DNA of 64,000 bases from Asticcacaulis currens (GTDB lineage Bacteria > Pseudomonadota > Alphaproteobacteria > Caulobacterales > Caulobacteraceae). The notes beneath the pieces are model-generated. The model did no database searches and had not been told where the DNA came from. It saw nothing but the letters and a program-made list of their open reading frames with translations. Each line of letters opens with the position of its first letter. The first letter of the stretch is position 1. Location of the stretch: NCBI RefSeq assembly GCF_028550395.1, contig NZ_JAQQKW010000007.1, positions 166,020-230,019 of the forward strand, written 5' to 3'. This document shows positions 15,483-25,438 of this stretch, piece by piece. Position numbers and translations under genes: made by a program.

Positions 15483-18185
15483 ATGCTGGAAAAGACCTTC
15501 GACCCCAAAACCGTTGAACCGCGCCTCTATGAGATGTGGGAAACGTCCGGTGCGTTCAAGCCGAGCGAGGACGAAGGCGCCGTACCCTTTTCCATCGTCA
15601 TCCCGCCGCCCAATGTGACGGGCAGCCTGCACATCGGCCATGCCCTAAACAACACGCTTCAGGACGTGCTGACGCGCTTTGAGCGGATGCGCGGCAAGGC
15701 GGCCCTGTGGCTGCCCGGCACCGACCACGCGGGCATCGCCACGCAGATGGTGGTCGAGCGTCAACTGGCCGCCGCCGGCAATGTCGGTCGCCGCGATATG
15801 GGCCGTGACGCCTTTGTCGAAAAGGTGTGGCAGTGGAAGGCCGAAAGCAGCGGCACTATTCAGGGCCAGTTGCGCCGTCTGGGGGCGTCGTGCGACTGGT
15901 CGCGCGAGCGCTTCACGCTGGATGAGGGCCTGTCGGCCGCCGTGCGCAAGGTCTTCGTGCAGCTTTATAAAGAGGACCTGATCTACCGCGACAAGCGTCT
16001 GGTCAACTGGGACCCGCATTTCCAGACCGCCATCTCCGACCTTGAGGTCGAGCAGAAGGAGGTCGATGGCCACTACTGGCACTTTGCCTATAAGCTGGCG
16101 GACGGCGTGACGTTTGAGTATCCGGTCAAGGACGAAGAGGGCAATGACACCCTTGAGACCCGTGACTATATCGTCGTGGCGACTACCCGCCCGGAAACGA
16201 TGCTGGGCGACACCGCCGTGGCCGTGCATCCGGACGATGAACGCTATCAGGCCCTGATCGGCAAGGACGTCATCCTGCCGATCACCGGGCGTCGCATCCC
16301 TATCGTCGGTGACGACTATGCCGACCCGACCAAGGGCTCCGGCGCGGTGAAGATCACCCCGGCGCACGATTTCAACGATTTTCAGGTCGGCAAGCGGCAT
16401 AACCTGCCGCTGATCAATATTCTGACGCCGTTCGCCACCCTCAATGACGAGGTACCCGAATCCTATCGCGGTCAGGACCGTTTCGCGGCGCGCAAGGCGA
16501 TCATCGCCCGCGCCGAGGAAGAGGGCTGGCTGAAAGCCATCGAAAAGACCAAACACATGGTGCCGCACGGCGACCGGTCGGGCGTGGTGATCGAGCCCTT
16601 CCTGACCGATCAGTGGTACGTCAATGCCGCTGAGCTGGCCAAGGAGGCGCTGGCCGCCGTCGAAGACGGCCGCACGGTGTTTGAGCCGAAGAACTGGGAA
16701 AAGACCTATTTCGAATGGCTGCGCAATATCGAGCCGTGGTGCATTTCGCGCCAGCTCTGGTGGGGCCACCGCATCCCGGCGTGGTTTGGTCCGGACGGCC
16801 AGTGCTTTGTCGAAATGTCAGATGCAGAGGCGTACGCCGCCGCTGAAGCGCATTACGGCAAAGCGGTTGAACTGACTCAAGACGAAGACGTCCTCGACAC
16901 CTGGTTCTCCTCGGCCCTGTGGCCGTTTTCGACCATGGGCTGGCCGGAACAGACGCGCGATCTGGAGCGCTTCTACCCCACGCACACGCTGGTCACCGGG
17001 TTCGACATCATCTTCTTCTGGGTCGCCCGCATGATGATGATGGGCCTGCACTTTACCGGCAAGGCCCCCTTCCAGCGCGTCTTTATCAACGCCCTTGTCC
17101 GCGACGAGAAGGGCCAGAAGATGTCGAAGTCGAAGGGCAATGTGATGGACCCGCTGGTCCTGATCGACGAATTCGGTGCCGACGCCCTGCGCTTTACCCT
17201 GACCGCCATGTCGGGGCAGGGCCGGGACATCAAGCTGGCCAAACAACGCATTGAAGGTTATCGCAATTTCGGCACCAAGCTATGGAACGCCCACCGCTTT
17301 GCCCAGATGAACGAGTGCGCGGCGGTGGCCGGCTTCGACCCGTCGGCGGTCAAGCTGACGCTCAGCCGCTGGATCCGCGGCGAGACGCACAAGACGGTGA
17401 AGATCGTCACCGAGGCGCTGGAAGCCTGCGCCTTCGATGACGCGGCCAATGCCCTGTATAAATTCGTGTGGAACGTCGTCTGCGACTGGTATGTCGAACT
17501 GTCGAAGCCTATCCTCAATGGCGACGATGCCGAGGCCAAGGCTGAAATCCGCGCCATGACGGCGTGGGTGCTGGATCAGTGCCTGATCCTGCTGCATCCG
17601 GTCATGCCCTTCATCACCGAAAAACTGTGGGCGGCGACCGATGGCCGCGCTAATTTACTGATCGTCGAACAGTGGCCGGTCTATGACGCGGCGGCCATTG
17701 ATGCCGCGGCGGATACCGAGATTAACTGGCTGATCGACCTGATTTCAGAAGTGCGCAGTGTGCGTTCGGAAATGAACGTGCCGGGCTCGGCCAAGGTGCC
17801 GCTGACCCTCACCGGGGCCGGGGGGCAGACGCAGGGCTGGCTGAGCACGCACCGCGACCTGATCCTCTTCTTGGGGCGTCTGGGCGAGGTCGGCGTGGCC
17901 GAAACGGCACCGGTGGGCTCGGTGCCCTTCGTGATCGCCGAGGCGACCGGCAACCTCAGCGTGGCCGAATTCATCGACCTGAAGGCCGAGGCCGCGCGAC
18001 TGGCCAAGGACATCGCCGCCTTTGACAAGACGATCGACGGGACCAGGCGCAAGCTCGACAACCCGGAATTCGTCAAAAAGGCCCCGGAAGAGGTGATCAC
18101 CGAGAATCAGGAACGCCTGAAAGACGCCGAGGACGGCAAGGCCCGCCTGTCGGCGGCGCTGGAACGGCTGAAAGCGGCCCTGTAA
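15483..18185 (+). CDS. valS: Valyl-tRNA synthetase
   Basis: The ATG at 15483 gives [20 protein letters not shown], the common ValRS opening, and a 900-aa enzyme. Class I motifs are [10 protein letters not shown] (HIGH) and [10 protein letters not shown] (KMSKS). The editing domain contains [19 protein letters not shown]. The anticodon-binding domain follows, and the last ~65 residues form the Val-specific coiled-coil arm ([24 protein letters not shown]). It charges tRNA-Val with valine in the cytosol and hydrolyses misformed Thr-tRNA-Val. A bidirectional terminator closes the gene. Confidence 0.98.
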   Translation: MLEKTFDPKTVEPRLYEMWETSGAFKPSEDEGAVPFSIVIPPPNVTGSLHIGHALNNTLQDVLTRFERMRGKAALWLPGTDHAGIATQMVVERQLAAAGNVGRRDMGRDAFVEKVWQWKAESSGTIQGQLRRLGASCDWSRERFTLDEGLSAAVRKVFVQLYKEDLIYRDKRLVNWDPHFQTAISDLEVEQKEVDGHYWHFAYKLADGVTFEYPVKDEEGNDTLETRDYIVVATTRPETMLGDTAVAVHPDDERYQALIGKDVILPITGRRIPIVGDDYADPTKGSGAVKITPAHDFNDFQVGKRHNLPLINILTPFATLNDEVPESYRGQDRFAARKAIIARAEEEGWLKAIEKTKHMVPHGDRSGVVIEPFLTDQWYVNAAELAKEALAAVEDGRTVFEPKNWEKTYFEWLRNIEPWCISRQLWWGHRIPAWFGPDGQCFVEMSDAEAYAAAEAHYGKAVELTQDEDVLDTWFSSALWPFSTMGWPEQTRDLERFYPTHTLVTGFDIIFFWVARMMMMGLHFTGKAPFQRVFINALVRDEKGQKMSKSKGNVMDPLVLIDEFGADALRFTLTAMSGQGRDIKLAKQRIEGYRNFGTKLWNAHRFAQMNECAAVAGFDPSAVKLTLSRWIRGETHKTVKIVTEALEACAFDDAANALYKFVWNVVCDWYVELSKPILNGDDAEAKAEIRAMTAWVLDQCLILLHPVMPFITEKLWAATDGRANLLIVEQWPVYDAAAIDAAADTEINWLIDLISEVRSVRSEMNVPGSAKVPLTLTGAGGQTQGWLSTHRDLILFLGRLGEVGVAETAPVGSVPFVIAEATGNLSVAEFIDLKAEAARLAKDIAAFDKTIDGTRRKLDNPEFVKKAPEEVITENQERLKDAEDGKARLSAALERLKAAL

Positions 18186-18189
18186 CCCA

Positions 18190-18216
18190 AAGCCCCGGTC
18201 TACGCCGGGGCTTTTT
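18190..18216. terminator. Bidirectional terminator between valS and GT87 gene
   Basis: AAGCCCCGG (18190-18198) pairs perfectly with CCGGGGCTT (18205-18213) around a 6-nt loop, with T residues after. It sits exactly between the convergent stop codons. Confidence 0.93.
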
Positions 18217-19434
18217 TCATTCCGCTGCGGGCAGGGGCGGCAGACGTCTGCTCCGCAGTGGCAGGCGGCGCGCCACGGCACGCACCACCTGTGCCCGCTG
18301 TTGAAAGGCCAGCGTGCCGGCTAGCGCGACGGTTACAAGGCTGATCAGGTGCAGGGTCAGGGGCACGGGCAGGATGGCGCGCTGCTCGATCTCATTCAGC
18401 ACCAATATGCTCCCGGTCAGGCCGATCAGCCCCCACGTGCTGACGCGGGCCCAGCGGCCGCCCTGCCGCGCGACCAGATGCGCCAGCAGCGCGCCAAAGG
18501 GCACCACCAGCAGCAGGTCGTAATCCATCAGGCGCGGATTGAGTACCTGCGCTAGCCCCAGCCCCAGAACCAGCCGTTCCTTTCGGCTGAGCTGACCCAG
18601 TTCCGCCAGAGCCAGCCCCGACAGGGCCAGCGTCCCCATCACCGCAGGCAGAAGCGACAGGGCGACCGGCGAGGTGCTGTCTATGCCCCACCCATGCAGC
18701 CAGCCGAAATAGCTGATGCCCGTCTGGTCGCTGAGCACCACCTGCGACAGGGTATCTTTCCACAGCGGCGTGAGCGACGAAGGGCTGTGCAGCACCCACA
18801 GGCTGAGGCTCAGGCCCGCCACGACGCCCGCCGCTGTCCACCCCAGGCGCCAGCGCACGGGCCGGTCCATATAAGCCAGAACGATCAGATAGGTCAGGAG
18901 AACCGGCTTGATCAGGCTGACGACGGTGACGGCCAGCAGAAACGGCCACACCCGTCGCGGCAGACTGAGCGCCCCCAATAGCACCACCCCATGCAGCAGG
19001 AGGGCGATATTGCCGCAGGCGATGCAGCCGCCAGTAAACAGGGCCAGCAGGGGCAGTTTCAGCCGGATATCGACCTCCGGCAGGGCGAATTTGACGGCAT
19101 AGACGCTCAGCCCGCAGAGCGCCAGCAGCCACAGGCCACCGAACAGCAGCCGATATCCGTCGGCCCCCAGATGCGCGATCACAAAGGCCACGCCTTCGAC
19201 GACCGGCGGCGCATAGACAAAGGTTGCGCTTTTCAACCCTGCACAGGCCGGGGTGAGGTCGTAAGGGTTGCCGCCTTTCAGCAGGGTCAGGCCCGCGCAG
19301 GTGACGGCATCGAAGTCCTCAAAGCCCGGCGTGCCCCGCACAAAACGCCCGGCCAGTCCCCCCAAAACCGGAAGCGAGCATAAAGCGCCCCACCACAGCG
19401 GGGGCAGGTGCGTCAGGCGGGCACTGGGGGCCAT
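18217..19434 (-). CDS. GT87/DUF2029 family membrane glycosyltransferase, copy 3
   Basis: The 405-aa protein has about ten hydrophobic segments and the family's N-terminal GFEDFDAVTCAGLTLLKGGNPYDLTPAC motif, whose Asp residues are the usual candidate catalytic positions. Later motifs shared with its two neighbours include GGCIACGNIALLLHGVVLLGAL, SLIKPVLLTYLIVLAYMD and LNPRLMDYDLLLVVP. GT87 enzymes such as mycobacterial PimE use polyprenyl-phosphate sugars on the outer face of the membrane. A GGGAGAAAAGAT site precedes the start. A gap of 139 nt separates it from copy 2, so it may have its own promoter. Confidence 0.85.
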   Translation of the reverse strand: MAPSARLTHLPPLWWGALCSLPVLGGLAGRFVRGTPGFEDFDAVTCAGLTLLKGGNPYDLTPACAGLKSATFVYAPPVVEGVAFVIAHLGADGYRLLFGGLWLLALCGLSVYAVKFALPEVDIRLKLPLLALFTGGCIACGNIALLLHGVVLLGALSLPRRVWPFLLAVTVVSLIKPVLLTYLIVLAYMDRPVRWRLGWTAAGVVAGLSLSLWVLHSPSSLTPLWKDTLSQVVLSDQTGISYFGWLHGWGIDSTSPVALSLLPAVMGTLALSGLALAELGQLSRKERLVLGLGLAQVLNPRLMDYDLLLVVPFGALLAHLVARQGGRWARVSTWGLIGLTGSILVLNEIEQRAILPVPLTLHLISLVTVALAGTLAFQQRAQVVRAVARRLPLRSRRLPPLPAAE

Positions 19435-19573
19435 ATCTTTTCTCCCTGTATCGAAAGAAAAGACAGGTCGCTGCTCATGTGGATGAAACTAAGGACACTC
19501 TGTGTCCGGCGGTTCGCAGTCGTGGCAAAAACCGGGCAATGATGTCGTTTCCGGTCCTTTTTGGTGTCCGGGC

Positions 19574-20830
19574 CTACAGGCGTCCCTGTAAAATAGCACC
19601 CATAAAAGGCTTGGGATTTTTCAGGGTCTGCCGGATGATATCCTTGTTTTGCCGGATCACGATCAGGCTGACCCACAGGACAAGGGCGACAAAGGCCGGG
19701 GACATGATGTCGGCGGGCTTGAAGTCCTTGATGGGCAGGACGGCCATGAAAAAGCCCGCGACGCCGATCCACAAAAAGGTCCATGATACCGGAGAAAAGA
19801 TGCGCTCGCCGTAATCGCGCGCCACCATAACGACCGCCGCCAGCATGGTGGGCAGGAACAGCATGTCGTAGGACATCATGCGCGGATTGATCAGTTGCGC
19901 CATCCCCAATCCGATCAGGAGGCGCGTGTCGAGACTGAGCTTACCGAGATCACAGAGCAGAAGCCCGGCCAGCGCCATGATCGGGAAATAGACGGCAAAG
20001 GCGATCAGGGTGGCGGGATGATCGGCGCGCAACCCGATCCATTCGGCCCAGGCGAGGAAGGTATAGCCCGGCTGCTCGATCAGGGTGATGTCGTAGATGA
20101 TCTTTTGCCAGACCTCATACAGCGGCCCGGCGGTGCGGCCAATCCACACATAGAGACCGATACCAATGGCGGCCCCGGCGGCGGACCACACAAGCCGCGA
20201 GCGCAGGGGCCTTGCATCGTACATCAGCACGATCAGATAGGTCAGGAAGACCGGCTTGATGATCGACGACACCAGCACGACCAGCAGGAAGGGCAGGCGG
20301 GTGCGGCGGATCATCAGGGCTGTGCCGATGGCGGCGGCGTGGCAGATGACGGCGATATTGCCGCAGGATACCGCTGAGCCGGAGACGATGGTATAGCCCA
20401 GCAGGCGGATATGCAGCGGCAGGTTGGGGAAGCTGCGTTTCAGGCCGTACCACGCAATGACCAGCAGGGCGGCAATCAGAAACGGCGCATAGAGCCAGCG
20501 CGCCCCGGTCAGCCCCGTCACTTCTATGACCGGGCGCAGAAAGGCCCCGATTTGCGGCGCATAGACATAGGGGGCCGCCTTCAGCCCCTCGCACATCGGC
20601 TCATGCACATAGGGCGAGAGGCCGCGCCGCATATAGTCGGCCCCGCAGATCAGTGCGTCAAAATCGTTCATCCACCACTTGCCCTTGACCAGACGGCCCA
20701 GCAGGTGGCTGACCACCGAAAAGCTGATCAGGAAGAGGAACCAGAAGCGCGTGGATTTTTTCTGCGTGTGCGCCTGCAACCACGTCAGGGCGTCGGGACG
20801 GGGCTTGCGGAAAAATTCAGTCAGGGACAC
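19574..20830 (-). CDS. GT87/DUF2029 family membrane glycosyltransferase, copy 2
   Basis: This 418-aa multi-pass protein parallels both neighbours: WMNDFDALICGADYMRRGLSPYVHEPMCEGLKAAPYVYAP near the N-terminus, SGSAVSCGNIAVICHAAAIGTAL, SIIKPVFLTYLIVLMYD and INPRMMSYDMLFLP. It likely transfers a sugar from a polyprenyl-phosphate donor to a periplasmic or surface glycan; neither donor nor acceptor can be identified. Its start codon lies 14 nt inside copy 1, which implies translational coupling. Confidence 0.85.
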   Translation of the reverse strand: MSLTEFFRKPRPDALTWLQAHTQKKSTRFWFLFLISFSVVSHLLGRLVKGKWWMNDFDALICGADYMRRGLSPYVHEPMCEGLKAAPYVYAPQIGAFLRPVIEVTGLTGARWLYAPFLIAALLVIAWYGLKRSFPNLPLHIRLLGYTIVSGSAVSCGNIAVICHAAAIGTALMIRRTRLPFLLVVLVSSIIKPVFLTYLIVLMYDARPLRSRLVWSAAGAAIGIGLYVWIGRTAGPLYEVWQKIIYDITLIEQPGYTFLAWAEWIGLRADHPATLIAFAVYFPIMALAGLLLCDLGKLSLDTRLLIGLGMAQLINPRMMSYDMLFLPTMLAAVVMVARDYGERIFSPVSWTFLWIGVAGFFMAVLPIKDFKPADIMSPAFVALVLWVSLIVIRQNKDIIRQTLKNPKPFMGAILQGRL

Positions 20831-22040
20831 GGGCAGACTTTCGGAACAGGAGAGCGGTCAGGATGGCGTCGCGGCGCTGGGCAAAGGTCAGGGTCCCCAC
20901 AGCCAGAACGTAAAGACTTAAAAGTAACGTGCTGATGCGCATGGTGAAATCGCCAAGTTCCGCCGCGCCGCCGATCAGGCAAAAGACGCAGATGACGGTG
21001 AGAATCGTGCGGCCGCGATCCTTCAGGACGCGCAAGGGTTTGGAGACGGCGGTCAGGGTGGGGCTATACAAGGCGATATAGGCCAGACCGACGCCGATCA
21101 GAAACACGTCCTGCGACATCAGGCGTGGAATGGTCAGGACGCCAAGACTGAGGCCCAGCCAGATGCGGGCGCGGGTGTCGAGTTTCAGCCCTTCGGCGAT
21201 GGCAAGGCCGCTCAGGGCCATCAGGCCCGCAAAGACCAGCCAGCCCAGATTGGCCCCCACACTGTCGCCGCGCAGGCCCACGAGGCCCAGCCAGCCGTAA
21301 AAACTTTCGCCCGGCGTGGTCGTATAGACAAACCCCGACAGGGTGGCGCGCCAGCTTTGCGACAGGGCCGAGCCGTCAGTCGCAAACAGGACGGTCGGCA
21401 AAAGCCCGGCGATGGCGGCGAGGGCGGACCAGCCGAGACGCTTTGCCAGCGGCAGGTCGATAAACAGCAGCACCAGCAGATAGGTGAGGAAGACCGGCTT
21501 GATGACGCCGCACACGGCGACCACGGCAGCGAACAGCCACGGATAGCGCTTGGCGACCAGCGCTGAGCCCAGCACGGCGGCGTGGCACAGGACGGCGATA
21601 TTGCCCCACACCACCGCGCTGCCGGTCAGGAAGGCGGCAAAGGGAATTTTGTCGAGCAGGGTGGGATGAGGTCCTTCGCCCGTTTTGGGCCGAGGCGCGT
21701 AGGTCACCCCGAGCAATATCGCCAGACTGAGGACATAGAGCGCGCCATAGAGCCAGATCAGGCCGTCCTGACCGATCAGGCGAATCACGACGGCAAAGGT
21801 TTCTGCGACGACGGGCAGATAGACATAGACCGCTGTCGTGCCCTCCAGCGCGTCGCATTGGAGGTTTAGATCGTACAGCGCGCCGCCGTCGATGACCTTT
21901 TGCGCGCCGCAGGCCACGGCGCGATAGTCGCCGAACCAGGCGTGGGATTTGGCGATCTTACCCAGAACGCCAGACAGCAGGGGCAGAAAAAACACCAAGA
22001 CAATCAGCCCGATACGCACCGCCGGGGGAAACCGTTTCAT
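20817..22040 (-). CDS. GT87/DUF2029 family membrane glycosyltransferase, copy 1
   Basis: With the ATG at 22040 (MKRFPPAVRIGLIVLVFFLPLLSG, GAGGTG ribosome-binding site) the protein has 407 aa. The longer frame to 22154 adds an Arg-rich stretch and overlaps the divergent promoter. Family motifs are FGDYRAVACGAQKVIDGGALYDL, LTGSAVVWGNIAVLCHAAVLGSALVA, GVIKPVFLTYLLVLLFID and LTIPRLMSQDVFLIG. It is the first gene of the minus-strand set and lies about 106 nt from the divergent GT2-GtrA gene, which could supply or flip the lipid-linked sugar these enzymes use. Confidence 0.85.
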   Translation of the reverse strand: MKRFPPAVRIGLIVLVFFLPLLSGVLGKIAKSHAWFGDYRAVACGAQKVIDGGALYDLNLQCDALEGTTAVYVYLPVVAETFAVVIRLIGQDGLIWLYGALYVLSLAILLGVTYAPRPKTGEGPHPTLLDKIPFAAFLTGSAVVWGNIAVLCHAAVLGSALVAKRYPWLFAAVVAVCGVIKPVFLTYLLVLLFIDLPLAKRLGWSALAAIAGLLPTVLFATDGSALSQSWRATLSGFVYTTTPGESFYGWLGLVGLRGDSVGANLGWLVFAGLMALSGLAIAEGLKLDTRARIWLGLSLGVLTIPRLMSQDVFLIGVGLAYIALYSPTLTAVSKPLRVLKDRGRTILTVICVFCLIGGAAELGDFTMRISTLLLSLYVLAVGTLTFAQRRDAILTALLFRKSARVPD

Positions 22041-22146
22041 CCACACCTCAACACAGCCCCGCGGCCTCCGCTTAAGGCCGCTTCGGCGTCGCGCCATTGT
22101 GATGCCGCTATGCCAAATCAAAAGTTTGTTATATACCGCGACCCAG

Positions 22147-23364
22147 ATGGCCACAGGCCTGCACCATAAGTTTCAGGAGTTGTTTTTGCCAGACGCAAAT
22201 TTTGCCGCTGACAAAGCCCCGGACGTTACCGCGCCCGATCTCAGCCTCATCATCTGCACGCTGAACGAAGGCGCGGCCATCCGCAGCGTGATCACCGAGA
22301 TTGCCGGACACCTGAACGGCATCCATTTCGAAATCGTCGTGGTCGATGACGATTCGAAGGACAATACGGCGGCGGAAGTCACCGATCTGGGCAAGGCCGA
22401 CCCGCGTGTGCGCCTGTTTGTGCGTAAGGGCGAGCGTGGCCTGTCGTCGGCGGCCATCAAGGGCTGGGACATAGCGCGCGGGCGCGTGCTGGGCATTATG
22501 GACGGCGACGGCCAGCACGATCCCGTGGCCATCCGCGCCCTGGCGGACATGATCCTCAAAGGCGACAAGGACCTTGTTTGCGCCTCGCGCTATATCGGCA
22601 AGACGGATACGGGCCTGAGCTTTATCCGGGATCTGGGCTCCAAGGCGGCAACGCTGGCCACCGGTCTGGTGCTGAAAGCACCCCTGACCGACCCGATGAG
22701 CGGCTGCTTTATGATGACGCGCGACTGGTACGAAACCGCGCGCCCGAACCTGACCGGCGTCGGTTTCAAGATTCTGGTCGATCTGGTGGCCTCAACCAAG
22801 GTGCGCCCGCGCTTCGGCGAGGTGAAGGCGTCTTTGCGTCAGCGTCAGGGCGGCGAGTCCAAGCTCGATATCCGCGTCGTGCTCGACCTCGGCGCGCTGC
22901 TGGTTGAAAAGGCGACCAACGGCATCATCTCGGCGCGCTTTGTGCTGTTCGGTCTGGTCGGTGTCTCGGGAGCCTTCGTCTATGCGCTGGTTCTGGCGCT
23001 CAGCCATTCGCTGCTGCGCGTTGATGGGGGGCTGCCGCTTTATCGCTATCAGGTGCGCTACGACGACATCATCAATTACGGTCTGGCCATCTGGCTGTCG
23101 ATGACGTGGAACTTCTACATCAACAACGTCCTGACCTTCCGCGACAAGCGCCTGAAAGGCTGGCCGATGCTTACCGGTCTGCTGGGCTTCTACTTCGCCT
23201 GTTCAATCGGGGCGCTGCTCAGCCTCGGGGTGGCGATCCTGCTGAAGGACTATTTCGGTATCCACTGGTTCGCAGCCGGGGTGTCGGCGGCGCTGCTCAG
23301 CGGCGTGTGGAACTACTGGGGGGCCAAGGCCTTCGCCTGGAACCAGAAAAAAGGCACAAACTAA
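22147..23364 (+). CDS. DPM1-like GT2 glycosyltransferase fused to GtrA domain
   Basis: The 405-aa protein has a polyprenyl-phosphate mannosyl/glucosyltransferase domain (about 30-250: LSLIICTLNEGAAIRSVI, VVVDDDSKDNT, MDGDGQHDP) followed by a GtrA domain with four membrane helices (about 255-400: FVLFGLVGVSGAFVYAL, WNFYINNVLTFRDKR, SGVWNYWGAKAFAW). The first half makes polyprenyl-P-sugar; GtrA-type domains are thought to flip it. The ATG at 22147 is close to a TATATA element and could be near-leaderless; TTG at 22186 with AGGAG is an alternative. Opposite the three GT87 genes it completes a plausible donor-synthesis, flip and transfer pathway. Confidence 0.9.
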   Translation: MATGLHHKFQELFLPDANFAADKAPDVTAPDLSLIICTLNEGAAIRSVITEIAGHLNGIHFEIVVVDDDSKDNTAAEVTDLGKADPRVRLFVRKGERGLSSAAIKGWDIARGRVLGIMDGDGQHDPVAIRALADMILKGDKDLVCASRYIGKTDTGLSFIRDLGSKAATLATGLVLKAPLTDPMSGCFMMTRDWYETARPNLTGVGFKILVDLVASTKVRPRFGEVKASLRQRQGGESKLDIRVVLDLGALLVEKATNGIISARFVLFGLVGVSGAFVYALVLALSHSLLRVDGGLPLYRYQVRYDDIINYGLAIWLSMTWNFYINNVLTFRDKRLKGWPMLTGLLGFYFACSIGALLSLGVAILLKDYFGIHWFAAGVSAALLSGVWNYWGAKAFAWNQKKGTN

Positions 23365-23402
23365 AAAAAGCGCCCTGCACCAAGGGGGAGAGGTGCAGGG
23401 CG
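23363..23402 (-). terminator. Terminator for the glycine-zipper gene
   Basis: CGCCCTGCACC (23371-23381) pairs perfectly with GGTGCAGGGCG (23392-23402). On the minus strand the stem leads into seven T residues. It ends the gene at 23445 and also lies just after the GtrA gene stop. Confidence 0.9.
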
Positions 23403-23444
23403 TCAGTGGGCCTGGATATCCTCTGAACTCAGGGAATGGGGGGG

Positions 23445-23882
23445 TTAGTAGCGATCACGACGGTCATAGCGATCGTAACGATCGTAGCGGTCATGACGGT
23501 CGTAACGGTCGTCATAGCGGTCGCGGCGGTCATAGCGGTCATCGTAACGGTCGCGGCTGCCGTAGTACTGGCACTGGGTATTGTCCGAACCGACCTTGGC
23601 CCCGATCAGGCCGCCGACGACGGCACCCAGGATAGTCCCTTCGGTGCGCGAGTTGCGGGCCGAGACGCCGTTACCGACGGCGGCACCGGCAACGGCGCCC
23701 AGAACCGCGCCATTGGTCTTGTTATTCGTCTTGCGCTCGGCGCAGGCTTCCGAATAGCCGCGGCGATCGTAACGGTCGTAGCGGTCATAGGCCGAGGCGG
23801 TACCGGCCAGACCGGCGCTCAGAACCATGGCCGAGGCCACGGCCGACAGGACGATCTTTTTCGTGGTGTTGAACTTGGTCAT
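23445..23882 (-). CDS. Glycine-zipper 2TM protein with RYD-rich tail
   Basis: The 145-aa protein has a cleavable signal (KKIVLSAVASAMVLSAGLAGTASA), a short YDRYDRYDRRGY segment, then a glycine-zipper region (NGAVLGAVAGAAVGNGVSARN and GTILGAVVGGLIGAKVG) that can pack into the outer membrane. The tail consists of degenerate RYDDRYDRR repeats, Arg/Asp/Tyr-rich and probably disordered. The tail DNA (23450-23560) is a chain of short direct repeats. Proteins of this kind (SlyB/OsmB-like) are envelope or stress proteins of unclear function. AAGGAAA precedes the ATG. Confidence 0.85.
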   Translation of the reverse strand: MTKFNTTKKIVLSAVASAMVLSAGLAGTASAYDRYDRYDRRGYSEACAERKTNNKTNGAVLGAVAGAAVGNGVSARNSRTEGTILGAVVGGLIGAKVGSDNTQCQYYGSRDRYDDRYDRRDRYDDRYDRHDRYDRYDRYDRRDRY

Positions 23883-24173
23883 GGTGGGTTTCCTTTCGGG
23901 TTTATTTCCATTCCGCGGCGGGACAGCCCGTCGTTGATGAGGACCTTTATAGGCCCTCCAACCTGAACGGTTTTTGAGAACCCTGTTCATCTTCGTTCAT
24001 CTTGGCATTTTCTTTTGCGGGCTGTACGGGCTGGAATTTTCCGAAAATATTTGAAATATCAATGCATAATGGCCCCTATTGCGCTTGAAGTCGGGAGGGC
24101 GGCCTGTGTTGACGCATAACTTTTTTCAAAATTTTTGTTCAGCTTTGAACCCCAACTCCTTTATTAGCCGCCC

Positions 24174-25433
24174 ATGAGTAATGTGACCCTTACCATCGAA
24201 AAAGTCGGCTTTCAGGGCGACGGTGTGACGGCGGACGGCGTGTTCGTGCCCCTGACCCTGCCCGGTGAGACCGTGCGGGCTTCCGCGCCCAGGGACGGCC
24301 ATGCCCGCCTGATCGAGGTGGTGACGCCGTCCCCTCAGCGCGTTGCCCCGGTCTGTCCGCATTTCAGTCAGTGCGGCGGTTGCAGCCTGCAACATTGGGA
24401 GAGGGCGGCCTATAGCGACTGGAAGCGCGCCAATGTCGAAACCGTGCTGCGCCGGGCGGGGCTGGAGACCGAAATCGCGCCCATTCTGACCACGCCGCCC
24501 GCCACGCGCCGTCGTGTCGGTCTGCACGCCAAGCAATATCGTCAGGGCAAGACGGTGCGTACCGAGCTGGGTTACAAGCGGCGGCGCTCCTGGGATCAGG
24601 TGAAGATCGAGGTCTGTCCGGTGGCCGATCCGGGCCTGATTGCGGCCCTACCTGTGCTGACAGAAATCGCGTCTCACCTGTTTGAGCATCCGAAATCCGC
24701 CCCCATCCTGTCGGTGACCGTCTCCGATACCGGGCTCGACGTCGATGTGCGCGGGATCGAGCGCAGCAAAAGCGGCGGTCTGAGTGCGCAGGCGCGCATG
24801 GAGATCGCCCTGATCGCGCAGTCATCGGATATCCGTCTGGCGCGTATTTCGATGGCCGATGACATCCTCTATCAGTCGCATCTGCCCAGCGTGCGCTTCG
24901 GCCGCGCCACGGTGGACTTGCCCACCGGTTCGTTCTTGCAGGCCTCCGCGACGTCCGAGGCCAATATGGTGGCGCTGGTCAAGGACGCGGTGGCAGGGGC
25001 CAAACGCGTGGCGGACCTGTTTTGCGGGGCGGGCACCTTTACCTTTCCGCTGGCCGAAGCGGCGTCGGTCTATGCCGCTGACGGGGCCGGGGGGGCAGTG
25101 CGGGCACTCAAGGCCGCCATTGGCCGTGCACCGGGTCTGAAACCGATCACGGTCGAAGCGCGCGACCTGTTCCGCGCGCCGGTGGTGGCCGAGGAAATGG
25201 CCGGCTGGGACGCCGTGGTCTTCGACCCGCCGCGCGCCGGGGCCGAGGCGCAGGCGCAGCAGATCGCCCGCTCACAGGTGGCGCGCGTCGTCGGCGTGAG
25301 TTGTAACGTGCAGACCTTCGCCCGCGACGCCAAAATTTTGACCGAGGCGGGCTTTCAACTGGATCGGGTGACGCCTATAGATCAGTTCCTGTGGTCCGGC
25401 CATGTCGAGCTGGTCGGCGTCTTTTCGCGGTAA
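24174..25433 (+). CDS. Class I SAM-dependent RNA (uracil-C5) methyltransferase, RlmD/TrmA type
   Basis: This 419-aa protein starts with a TRAM-like domain (MSNVTLTIEKVGFQGDGV). It has a probable Fe-S cluster region CPHFSQCGGCSLQHW with a further Cys in EVCPVAD, and a methyltransferase domain with DLFCGAGTFTFPLAEAASVYAAD, VFDPPRAGAEAQ and the catalytic-nucleophile region GVSCNVQTFARD. It likely forms 5-methyluridine in 23S rRNA or tRNA; which one cannot be told. The TIGR04283-like glycosyltransferase follows within 6 nt. Confidence 0.92.
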   Translation: MSNVTLTIEKVGFQGDGVTADGVFVPLTLPGETVRASAPRDGHARLIEVVTPSPQRVAPVCPHFSQCGGCSLQHWERAAYSDWKRANVETVLRRAGLETEIAPILTTPPATRRRVGLHAKQYRQGKTVRTELGYKRRRSWDQVKIEVCPVADPGLIAALPVLTEIASHLFEHPKSAPILSVTVSDTGLDVDVRGIERSKSGGLSAQARMEIALIAQSSDIRLARISMADDILYQSHLPSVRFGRATVDLPTGSFLQASATSEANMVALVKDAVAGAKRVADLFCGAGTFTFPLAEAASVYAADGAGGAVRALKAAIGRAPGLKPITVEARDLFRAPVVAEEMAGWDAVVFDPPRAGAEAQAQQIARSQVARVVGVSCNVQTFARDAKILTEAGFQLDRVTPIDQFLWSGHVELVGVFSR

Positions 25434-25438
25434 CTGCC

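Noticed and set aside
23450..23560. Short direct repeats that could be taken for a CRISPR array
   Set aside because: The repeats are in frame within the glycine-zipper gene (RYD codons), with no spacers and no cas genes.
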